6,411 nt of DNA. Origin: Hyphomicrobiales bacterium (lineage in GTDB: Bacteria; Pseudomonadota; Alphaproteobacteria; Rhizobiales; Kaistiaceae). Shown piece after piece: positions 1 through 4,604 of the stretch. Under the pieces are notes generated by a model. It saw only the letters and a list, made by a program, of their open reading frames with translations. It made no database searches and was not told the origin of the DNA. A program made the position numbers and the translations under genes. Where the stretch lies: contig JAFKJZ010000541.1 in NCBI GenBank assembly GCA_017305815.1, positions 1 to 6,411 of the forward strand, written 5' to 3'. Each line of letters begins with the position of its first letter. Position 1 is the first letter of the stretch.

Positions 1-161
1 TCCCGCATCTCGTCGCCGCCACCGACAAGTCGTTCCGCTCGCCGCCGCTCGATACTGACGAGCAGTTCTCCTTCACCTTCGAGAAGCCCGGAAAGCTCCC
101 CTATTTCTGTGCGCTTCACCCGCGCATGACGGGCACCATCGTGGTGACCAAGCGGAAATAG
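1..161 (+). CDS. Amicyanin-like cupredoxin, C-terminal end (partial)
   Basis: The last 52 codons of a gene that begins before the window, read in the frame starting at base 3 and ending at TAG (159-161). It is a type-1 (blue) copper protein, a small periplasmic electron carrier or copper-binding domain. The visible part shows all the expected ligands: a His in the opening Pro-His pair (residue 2 of the visible part), then Cys36, His39 and Met42 in YFCALHPRM. The order Cys-x2-His-x2-Met is the short ligand loop of amicyanin; plastocyanin and pseudoazurin have Cys-x2-His-x4-Met. The ending TGTIVVTKRK is the usual last beta strand. The redox partner cannot be told from here. No operon partner follows, since the next gene is a tRNA on the other strand. 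The N-terminus, including any signal peptide, is outside the window. Confidence 0.9.
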   Translation, partial: PHLVAATDKSFRSPPLDTDEQFSFTFEKPGKLPYFCALHPRMTGTIVVTKRK

Positions 162-173
162 AGGTCCGATAGC

Positions 174-199
174 GCGGATAGCCCTGCGCCGCGATCCGC
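174..199. other. Weak inverted repeat after the cupredoxin gene
   Basis: GCGGAT (174-179) and ATCCGC (194-199) form a 6-bp stem around a 14-nt loop, 12 nt after the cupredoxin stop. No T tract follows on either strand, so this is at best a weak, possibly Rho-assisted, 3' end for the cupredoxin or for the convergent tRNA transcript. Apart from this the 162-251 spacer holds nothing I can recognise. Confidence 0.25.
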
Positions 200-251
200 A
201 AGAAGCGAACACGGCCCGGTGCGGGGAATATCGATTGGAAGATAAGGAAAA

Positions 252-326
252 TGGTGGGCGGTACTGGGATTGAACCAGTGACCCTTCGCGTGTGAAGCGA
301 ATGCTCTCCCGCTGAGCTAACCGCCC
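252..326 (-). tRNA. tRNA-Val (anticodon CAC), CCA encoded
   Basis: Read on the minus strand this is a complete 75-nt cloverleaf. The acceptor arms are GGGCGGT and ACCGCCC. The D stem is GCTC/GAGC. The anticodon stem is TTCGC/GCGAA around the 7-nt loop TTCACAC, which puts CAC at positions 34-36 and so reads GUG valine codons. The T stem is ACTGG/CCAGT around TTCAATC. The discriminator is A, followed by an encoded CCA (TGG on the plus strand at 252-254). There is no variable-arm extension. A T-rich trailer (TTTTCCTT) follows the CCA directly. The gene is convergent with the cupredoxin and divergent from the MFS gene. I see no duplicated 3' end in the window that would mark an integration site. 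Confidence 0.97.
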
Positions 327-361
327 TACCGCCGGAAGCTCGTTCCGGGAAGGTGGCCGGG

Positions 362-390
362 ATATAGATTGCCGCGGCGGACCAAGTCAA
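362..390 (-). promoter_or_regulatory. Promoter of the tRNA-Val gene
   Basis: On the minus strand TTGACT (385-390, preceded by C) is followed after 17 nt by CTATAT (362-367). This nearly matches the alphaproteobacterial housekeeping consensus CTTGAC-N17-CTATAT. Transcription would start near 354, about 28 nt before the mature tRNA 5' end at 326, a normal leader for RNase P processing. Confidence 0.75.
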
Positions 391-417
391 GCCGGACCGG
401 CGGCTTATACCACGGGA

Positions 418-455
418 TTGTGAATTGCGCGTTTCGGGTCTATCGGTCAGATAGA
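418..455 (+). promoter_or_regulatory. Candidate promoter with overlapping operator palindrome
   Basis: TTGTGA (418-423) and TATCGG (441-446), 17 nt apart, could serve as -35 and -10 boxes for the MFS gene; the -10 match is weak. Overlapping it is a perfect inverted repeat, TCTATC-ggtca-GATAGA (439-455), whose size suits a dimeric repressor such as TetR, MarR or GntR types. If the promoter call is right, a bound protein would block RNA polymerase. No regulator gene lies in the window. The palindrome is directly visible; its role is inferred. Confidence 0.4.
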
Positions 456-480
456 TCGCCCACCTTACGAAACGCCCGTT

Positions 481-1932
481 ATGCCAAGCGATACAGTCCT
501 CGGCGCGGAGACCACCTCCCGCGCGCCTGCCCCCGCCTACCGCATCACCGCCCTGATCGTCGCCAGCGCGCTGTTCATGGAACAGCTCGATGCCACAGTG
601 CTCGCGACGGCGCTGCCAACCATGTCGAAGAGTTTCGGCGTATCGCCGCTCGACATGAGCGTGGCCTTGACCGGCTATCTGCTCAGCCTCGCCGTCTTCA
701 TCCCGGCGAGCGGCTGGATCGCCGACCGCTTCGGCGCGCGAAACGTCTTTGGCGCCGCGATCGCGATTTTCATGGCCGGCTCGCTGCTCTGCGCCCAGGC
801 CCACAGCCTGCCCTTCCTGGTGTTCGCGCGGGTGCTGCAGGGGCTCGGCGGCGCGATGATGGTTCCGGTCGGACGGCTCGTCATTCTGAAGAGCGTCCCG
901 CGCGCCGATTTCGTCTCGGCGATGGCCTGGGTGATGGTGCCGGCGCTGATCGGCCCGGTGATCGGCCCGATGGTCGGCGGCTTCATCGTCACCTATCTCG
1001 ACTGGCGCTGGATCTTCTACGTGAACCTGCCGCTCGGCGTGATCGGCATCCTGCTCGCCAGCCACTACATCGACAATGTGCGCGAGGAGATCCGACGGCC
1101 GTTCGACGTCATCGGCCTCTTCCTGTCGGGCACGTCGCTCGCCTCGCTTCTCTTCGCCTTCGAGACGGGCGGTCGCGGCGCGGCGTCGCCGCGCACGGCG
1201 CTGGTGCTGCTCGCCGTGGGCGTCGTCACCGGCGCGCTCTATATCGCCCATGCCCGCCGCCACGCCGCGCCGATCCTCGACCTGACGCTGATGCGGCTGA
1301 AGACGTTCCGCCTCTCGGTGCTCGCCGGCGGGCTGGCGCGCATCACCGCCGGCGCCATGCCCTTCCTGCTGCCGATGATGATGCAGCTCGGCTTCGGCAT
1401 GTCGGCCGCGCATAGCGGCCTCGTCACTTTCGTCTCGGCCGCCGGCGCGATGGCGATGAAGGCCTCGGCCGCGCCGATCCTGCGCCGCTTCGGCTTCCGC
1501 AACACTCTGATCTGGAACAGCGTCGTCGCCAGCGCCTTCCTGGCGATCTACGCCACCTTCCGCCCGGACTGGCCCCTCGCCGCCATCTATGTCGTACTGC
1601 TGATCGGCGGCTTCTCGCAGTCGCTGCAGTTCACCGCCTACAACACGATCGCCTATGCCGAGGTCGAGCGTGACCGCATGAGCGCGGCTACCAGCTTCTA
1701 TACCACCATGCAGCAGATGATGCTGTCAGCCGGCATCTGCGTGTCGGCGGCGGTGCTCCACATGGCAGTGGCGCTGTCCGGCCGCGAAACGCCGGTGATG
1801 GCGGATTTCTCGGCCGCCTTCCTCACAGTCACCAGCATCTCGCTGCTCGCCGCCTTCGTCTGCGCCCGGCTGCCGCGCGACGCGGGCGATGACCTGACCG
1901 GTCGTGCGCCGGCCGAGGACGCAGCGCACTGA
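481..1932 (+). CDS. MFS multidrug exporter, DHA2 (EmrB/QacA-like, 14-TM) family
   Basis: A 483-residue inner-membrane protein of the major facilitator superfamily, expected to expel drugs or other small molecules by proton antiport. Family motifs are in order: [13 protein letters not shown] (36-48) in helix 1, the DHA2 hallmark; [14 protein letters not shown] (78-91), motif A in the loop between helices 2 and 3; and an antiporter motif C region, [13 protein letters not shown] (155-167). A second conserved block with TTMQQMM (408-414) lies late in the protein. Hydrophobic segments run through to about residue 461, consistent with 14 helices, then a short polar tail follows. The length is slightly below the usual 500 or so. 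The ATG at 481 is the only start after the in-frame TGA at 421. No Shine-Dalgarno is evident, so the transcript may be nearly leaderless or weakly translated. The substrate cannot be predicted. No membrane-fusion partner (EmrA type) is adjacent, so it probably works alone in the inner membrane. Confidence 0.93.
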   Translation: MPSDTVLGAETTSRAPAPAYRITALIVASALFMEQLDATVLATALPTMSKSFGVSPLDMSVALTGYLLSLAVFIPASGWIADRFGARNVFGAAIAIFMAGSLLCAQAHSLPFLVFARVLQGLGGAMMVPVGRLVILKSVPRADFVSAMAWVMVPALIGPVIGPMVGGFIVTYLDWRWIFYVNLPLGVIGILLASHYIDNVREEIRRPFDVIGLFLSGTSLASLLFAFETGGRGAASPRTALVLLAVGVVTGALYIAHARRHAAPILDLTLMRLKTFRLSVLAGGLARITAGAMPFLLPMMMQLGFGMSAAHSGLVTFVSAAGAMAMKASAAPILRRFGFRNTLIWNSVVASAFLAIYATFRPDWPLAAIYVVLLIGGFSQSLQFTAYNTIAYAEVERDRMSAATSFYTTMQQMMLSAGICVSAAVLHMAVALSGRETPVMADFSAAFLTVTSISLLAAFVCARLPRDAGDDLTGRAPAEDAAH

Positions 1933-1982
1933 GGGCTGGAAGCTGGCCGGACCTGCGACAGATTCGGCACGAGCGGTGGATA

Positions 1983-2010
1983 TTGCTTCCACGGGGATGC
2001 AGGCTAGAGT
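1983..2010 (+). promoter_or_regulatory. Candidate promoter for thuA
   Basis: TTGCTT (1983-1988) and TAGAGT (2005-2010), 16 nt apart, are a weak sigma70-like pair. The start would fall near 2017, just before the LacI-type palindrome at 2026-2039, which is where repressors of this family commonly bind. TACGAT (2020-2025) is an alternative -10 box but lacks a visible -35. Position relative to the operator is the main support. Confidence 0.35.
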
Positions 2011-2025
2011 GGGCTGGTTTACGAT

Positions 2026-2039
2026 CCAAAGCGCTTTGG
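2026..2039. promoter_or_regulatory. LacI-family-type operator palindrome upstream of thuA
   Basis: CCAAAGCGCTTTGG is a perfect 14-bp palindrome with a central CG step. The AAAGCGCTTT core is typical of sites bound by LacI-family sugar repressors, including the CcpA cre type. It sits 111 nt before the thuA start and just after a candidate promoter. The known regulator of rhizobial thu genes (ThuR) is a LacI-family protein, so it is the natural candidate to bind here. No such gene is in the window. Confidence 0.55.
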
Positions 2040-2102
2040 GAAGACCTCCGTCACCCCGGCCTCCCTCCATCCGGGGCCCCAGGGCAAATACCGAAATCGC
2101 AT

Positions 2103-2120
2103 GCGCCGGACGGCCGGCGC
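2103..2120 (+). other. GC hairpin in the thuA leader
   Basis: GCGCCGG-ACGG-CCGGCGC is a perfect 7-bp stem with a 4-nt loop in the likely 5' leader of thuA, ending 15 nt before the ribosome binding site. It has no T tract, so it is not an intrinsic terminator. It could stabilise the mRNA 5' end or affect translation. A weaker 6-bp hairpin, CCCCGG/CCGGGG, lies just upstream at 2054-2076. Confidence 0.4.
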
Positions 2121-2135
2121 GCCAAGGAACCGTCT

Positions 2136-2141
2136 AGGGAG
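2136..2141 (+). promoter_or_regulatory. Ribosome binding site that fixes the thuA start
   Basis: AGGGAG lies 9 nt before the ATG at 2151. The reading frame stays open upstream to about 1983, but this site and the family-typical N-terminus [11 protein letters not shown] choose the ATG. Confidence 0.7.
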
Positions 2142-2150
2142 ACCAAGGTC

Positions 2151-2939
2151 ATGACGATCCGCGTTGTTGTCTGGGGCGAGAACGTCCACGAGCAGGAAAA
2201 CGAAGTCGTCCGGAAGATCTATCCAGAAGGCATGCACACCACGATCGCCAAGGGCCTGGACGAGGACCCCGTCATCGAGGTTTCGACCGCGACGCTGCAG
2301 GAGCCGGAGCACGGCCTGACCGAGAAGCGCCTGGCGGAGACAGACGTGCTGATTTGGTGGGGCCACAAGGCGCATGGCGAGGTTTCCGACGCCGTCGTCG
2401 AGCGCGTCGCCAAGCGCGTCTGGGAAGGCATGGGCCTGATCGTCCTGCATTCCGGCCACTTCTCGAAGATCTTCAAGCGCCTGATGGGCACCCCCTGCTC
2501 GCTCAAGTGGCGCGAGGCCGGCGAGCTCGAGCGCGTCTGGGTGATCAACCGCAACCACCAGATCGCTCAAGGCCTGTCCGACTATTTCGAGATCGAGCAG
2601 ACCGAGATGTACGGGGAGCCCTTCACGGTTCCGGAGCCGCAGGAGACGGTCTTCGTCACCTGGTATGAAGGCGGCGAAGTGTTCCGCTCGGGCCTGACCT
2701 GGCAGCGCGGCGGCGGCAAGATCTTCTATTTCTCGCCCGGCCACGAGACCTACCCGATCTATTACAACGCCGACGTCAAGCAGGTGCTGAAGAACGCCGC
2801 CAAGTGGGCCTACAACCCCGCTCCGGCCTGGGTCGGCATCGAGAAGGCGCCGAATACCCCGGCCGACCAGGCCCCGAACGGCCCGCTCACCATCAAGGGC
2901 GAAACGCTGCACAAGCGCGGCGAAGAAGGCTTCCACTAA
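2151..2939 (+). CDS. thuA: ThuA-family sugar (trehalose) utilization protein
   Basis: A 262-residue cytoplasmic protein of the ThuA family, which has a class-I glutamine-amidotransferase-like fold. In rhizobia and Agrobacterium, ThuA works with the oxidoreductase ThuB in using trehalose, maltitol and sucrose isomers through 3-keto derivatives. Recognisable stretches are [15 protein letters not shown] (1-15), [14 protein letters not shown] (65-78), [19 protein letters not shown] (95-113) and [13 protein letters not shown] (193-205). The conserved histidines at 72, 75, 100 and 103 and the SPGHE block near the C-terminus are candidate active-site residues. There is no signal peptide or membrane segment. 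The length is normal for the bacterial single-domain form. It is followed after 176 nt by a Gfo/Idh/MocA oxidoreductase on the same strand, the same pairing as thuA-thuB. The family call is secure. The exact sugar is not, because many ThuA paralogues exist and no thuEFGK transporter is visible here. Confidence 0.88.
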   Translation: MTIRVVVWGENVHEQENEVVRKIYPEGMHTTIAKGLDEDPVIEVSTATLQEPEHGLTEKRLAETDVLIWWGHKAHGEVSDAVVERVAKRVWEGMGLIVLHSGHFSKIFKRLMGTPCSLKWREAGELERVWVINRNHQIAQGLSDYFEIEQTEMYGEPFTVPEPQETVFVTWYEGGEVFRSGLTWQRGGGKIFYFSPGHETYPIYYNADVKQVLKNAAKWAYNPAPAWVGIEKAPNTPADQAPNGPLTIKGETLHKRGEEGFH

Positions 2940-2946
2940 GCCAGAA

Positions 2947-3035
2947 GGCGATGGCAACGGACCGCCGGCCGTCTCCCCAAGGGACGCCGGCGCGATCGCG
3001 CAGGGTTCGCCCTTCCTGCCCCGGCCGCCATCGCC
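2947..3035. repeat. Nested inverted repeats between thuA and the oxidoreductase gene
   Basis: The 176-nt spacer contains several symmetric elements. GGCGATGGC (2947-2955) is exactly matched by GCCATCGCC (3027-3035). Inside these, CGGCCG occurs at 2966-2971 and 3022-3027 and can pair across the same loop. A separate local hairpin has GCCGGC-(C)-GTC-(T)-CCC at 2964-2977 pairing with GGGACGCCGGC at 2981-2991 (two bulges). The outer right arm is followed by the pyrimidine run CTCTTCCTTTC, which is not a true T tract. The structure could act as a partial terminator or an mRNA-stabilising element that sets different levels for the two genes. I see no convincing promoter in the spacer. Confidence 0.4.
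2990..3001. repeat. 12-bp perfect palindrome GCGCGATCGCGC
   Basis: A self-complementary 12-mer with a central GATC in the spacer between thuA and the oxidoreductase gene. It could be a protein-binding site, but GC-only palindromes of this size are cheap in a genome this rich in G and C. Confidence 0.3.
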
Positions 3036-3115
3036 CTCTTCCTTTCGGAAGATAGTCCCTCGCCTGCCCCCTCGGGACCCGATCCCGCAAGCCAAGTCAC
3101 CCAAGAGCGATCATC

Positions 3116-4162
3116 ATGGTCAAGATTCTCATTCTCGGAACCGGCAGCATGGCCGCCAACCATGCCGTGGCCTTCAAGGCCGCGCCGGGCGCCTCCGTCG
3201 TCGCCGCCGTCGAGACCGATGCCGAGCGCCGCGCCGCCTTCGGCAAGGAACACGGCATCACCAACCTGTTCGCCGATCTCGATGCGGCGATCGCCTGGGG
3301 CGAGTTCGACGCCGCCACCAACGTGACGCCGGACGCCGTCCACTACGCCACGACGATGAAGCTGCTCGCCGCCGGCAAGCATGTGTTCTGCGAGAAGCCG
3401 CTGGCGACCGACTACCCGCACGCCCTCGAAATGGCCGAGACGGCCGAGGCCAAGGGCGTCATCAACATGGTCAATCTGACCTACCGCAACTCGCCCGCGC
3501 TGCAGAAGGCGCGCGAGCTGGTCGCGGCCGGCAAGATCGGCAAGATCCGCCATGTCGAGGCCTCCTATCTCCAGAGCTGGCTGGTCGGCAAGCAGTGGGG
3601 CGACTGGCGCACCGAGTCGCGCTGGCTCTGGCGCCTGTCGGAAGAACACGGCTCCAAGGGCGTGCTGGGCGACATCGGCGTCCACATCGTCGACTTCGCC
3701 TCGTTCGGCGCCGATAGCGACGTCACCACCGTCGAAAGCCGCCTGAAGACCTTCCACAAGGCGGATGGCGACCAGATTGGCGAATACAAGCTCGACGCCA
3801 ACGACTCGGCGATCATGATGACCGAATTCGCCAATGGCGCGATCGGCACCATCACGGCCACCCGTTTCGCCACCGGCCACGCCAACGACCTGACGCTGCT
3901 CCTGTTCGGCACCGAGGGCGCGCTCGAGGTGAAGACAGACGGCAAGGCTTCGTCGCTGAAGATCTGCACCGGGGCCGACATCGACACCCAGACCTGGAAG
4001 CCGGTCGAGTGCCCGCCGGTCGTCACGACCTACGAGCGCTTCGTCAAGGCCTGCAACTCGGGCGTCAACGGCGACCCGAGCTTCCGCCGGGCCGCCGAGA
4101 TCCAGCGCATCCTGGACCGCTGCTTCGACCAGGGCGGCGGGCGCGGCAGGAAGAGCGGCTGA
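3116..4162 (+). CDS. Gfo/Idh/MocA-family NAD(P)-dependent sugar oxidoreductase (ThuB-like)
   Basis: A 348-residue cytoplasmic dehydrogenase. The N-terminal Rossmann domain opens with ILGTGSMAANH (6-16), the dinucleotide-binding glycine motif, with Glu33 (AVETDAE) after the second strand as a candidate ribose-binding residue. The family signature EKP is at 93-95 (FCEKPLATD). The C-terminal substrate domain carries GDIGVHIVD (185-193), with Asp186 and His190 as the likely catalytic pair. The length fits the family. The ATG at 3116 gives a full Rossmann strand; a weak ribosome binding site, AAGAG (3103-3107), lies 8 nt before it. The tail GGGRGRKSG (340-348) is low complexity. It lies downstream of thuA, and this pairing suggests the job of rhizobial ThuB: oxidising a disaccharide to its 3-keto form. 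A related sugar or inositol substrate is possible, so no symbol is given. The gene ends 27 nt before an intrinsic terminator. Confidence 0.9.
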   Translation: MVKILILGTGSMAANHAVAFKAAPGASVVAAVETDAERRAAFGKEHGITNLFADLDAAIAWGEFDAATNVTPDAVHYATTMKLLAAGKHVFCEKPLATDYPHALEMAETAEAKGVINMVNLTYRNSPALQKARELVAAGKIGKIRHVEASYLQSWLVGKQWGDWRTESRWLWRLSEEHGSKGVLGDIGVHIVDFASFGADSDVTTVESRLKTFHKADGDQIGEYKLDANDSAIMMTEFANGAIGTITATRFATGHANDLTLLLFGTEGALEVKTDGKASSLKICTGADIDTQTWKPVECPPVVTTYERFVKACNSGVNGDPSFRRAAEIQRILDRCFDQGGGRGRKSG

Positions 4163-4189
4163 TCGTCCCATCCGACTGGAAACGACCGA

Positions 4190-4224
4190 GATCGGCCCGG
4201 CTTTGCCCGGGCCGATCGCATTTT
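4190..4224 (+). terminator. Intrinsic terminator after the oxidoreductase gene
   Basis: GATCGGCCCGG (4190-4200) pairs perfectly over 11 bp with CCGGGCCGATC (4207-4217) around a 6-nt loop, followed by gca and TTTT (4221-4224). It starts 28 nt after the TGA. It should end the thuA-oxidoreductase unit and isolates the region to the right. The T tract is short, but the stem is very strong. The stretch from here to about 4302 shows nothing else I can name. Confidence 0.8.
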
Positions 4225-4302
4225 GGCGGCAATTTTCGCGCCCAATGCGCCCGTTTCGGTGTTGCGGCGCCGACACGCGATCCGCAAACCCCGCGCGGCG
4301 GA

Positions 4303-4331
4303 CTTGTAATCCGGGATGTCGCAGCTATAAA
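4303..4331 (+). promoter_or_regulatory. Candidate sigma70-type promoter of the leader transcript
   Basis: CTTGTA (4303-4308) and CTATAA (4325-4330) are 16 nt apart, close to the alphaproteobacterial CTTGAC/CTATAT pattern. TTGTAA/TATAAA, each shifted by one base, is an equivalent reading. The start would be near 4338. It follows the terminator at 4190-4224, so it begins a new transcription unit about 267 nt before the ABC exporter start. Confidence 0.55.
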
Positions 4332-4366
4332 AAGCGCCTCTTCAACTCCGAGCACGGGGGATTTGC

Positions 4367-4429
4367 ATGGCATCGCTGCATATGATCGTCGCCCCGGTAA
4401 AGCCGGTTTCGGGTTTTCCCCGCAGCTAA
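4367..4429 (+). CDS. Possible 20-residue leader peptide
   Basis: ATG (4367) to TAA (4427-4429) encodes 20 residues beginning MASLHMIVAPVKP. GGGGGA (4356-4361) ends 5 nt before the ATG and is a better ribosome binding site than that of the exporter itself. The inferred transcript start is about 29 nt upstream. The peptide is mildly hydrophobic in the middle, has Pro at 10, 13 and 18, and carries two basic residues. It lacks a run of one amino acid, so it is not a classic amino-acid-biosynthesis attenuator peptide. A stalling-type leader is possible. I do not recognise the sequence. A chance ORF of this length is easy to get; the context is what supports it. Confidence 0.35.
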   Translation: MASLHMIVAPVKPVSGFPRS

Positions 4430-4511
4430 TTCGGACGTTCCGCGGGCCTTGCCCCGGTTCCTTTCCGCGGCTCTCTGAGAACCCGCCCCTTCGATACCAG
4501 ACCGTTTAGCC

Positions 4512-4554
4512 GCGAGCCCGCGCACCGATTGCGTGTCGCTCGCAGTTCATTTTT
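4512..4554 (+). terminator. Terminator-like stem-loop inside the exporter leader
   Basis: GCGAGC (4512-4517) pairs with GCTCGC (4538-4543). Inside, GCGCA (4520-4524) pairs with TGCGT (4530-4534, one G-T pair) around the loop CCGAT. The two stems are separated by a small internal loop. The stem is followed by AGTTCATTTTT, with a second T5 run at 4559-4563. It lies about 50 nt before the exporter start, on the transcript from the promoter at 4303-4331, so it would either end a small RNA or act as a conditional terminator for the exporter. Confidence 0.5.
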
Positions 4555-4568
4555 CTCCTTTTTCGGGA

Positions 4569-4595
4569 CCGGATCGGCGTCTTCGACGCGTCCGG
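4569..4595 (+). other. Hairpin directly before the ABC exporter start
   Basis: CCGGA (4569-4573) pairs with TCCGG (4591-4595), and GCGTC (4577-4581) pairs with GACGC (4585-4589) around a TTC loop, with a 3x1 internal loop between. The stem ends 9 nt before the ATG at 4605. It occupies the place where a Shine-Dalgarno would be; none is visible between 4596 and 4604. It may restrain translation initiation. Confidence 0.45.
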
Positions 4596-4604
4596 ATTGC
4601 CATC

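Larger units (their letters stand above)
4338..4554 (+). ncRNA. Putative regulatory leader or small RNA upstream of the ABC exporter
   Basis: A promoter at 4303-4331 and a stem-loop with T-rich tail at 4512-4554 bracket about 215 nt that contain a 20-codon ORF. This could be the attenuated 5' leader of the exporter mRNA or a free-standing small RNA. Hairpin-forming elements inside include CCGCGG at 4440-4445 and again at 4465-4470, and CGCGGGC (4441-4447), which can also pair with GCCCGCG (4516-4522) in the terminator's left arm. I looked for signs of SRP RNA, tmRNA and RNase P RNA and recognised none. Ends are inferred from the promoter and terminator only. Confidence 0.4.

Noticed and set aside
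252..326. tRNA-Val as an integration site for a mobile element
   Set aside because: No integrase, no second copy of the tRNA 3' end and no change in base composition are seen around it.
73..1413. 446-codon open frame on the minus strand across the tRNA and the MFS gene
   Set aside because: It crosses the tRNA and the MFS gene, is full of Arg, His, Ala and Glu repeats with no fold or motif, and is explained by the G/C-rich third positions of the gene on the other strand.
1933..1982. Terminator after the MFS gene
   Set aside because: No stem with a T tract could be found in the spacer before thuA; termination may be Rho-dependent or lie within the next leader.
1984..2120. Two hairpins with ACGG loops (1984-2001 and 2103-2120), resembling the guanidine-II (mini-ykkC) riboswitch
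   Set aside because: The loops fit the ACGR rule, but the linker is about 100 nt instead of the usual few tens, the first stem has a T-T mismatch and overlaps the candidate promoter, and the downstream gene is not guanidine-related. Chance is the better explanation.
2019..3104. 361-codon open frame on the minus strand opposite thuA
   Set aside because: A mirror of the thuA coding frame with no motif or ribosome site.
2936..4276. 446-codon open frame on the minus strand opposite the oxidoreductase gene
   Set aside because: Low-complexity composition, no recognisable motif, and it runs through the strong terminator; the plus-strand frame has full family signatures.
4338..4554. Known housekeeping RNA (SRP RNA, tmRNA, RNase P RNA) in the leader region
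   Set aside because: The SRP GGAAGG-type apical motif, a tmRNA tag reading frame and RNase P core motifs were all looked for and not found.
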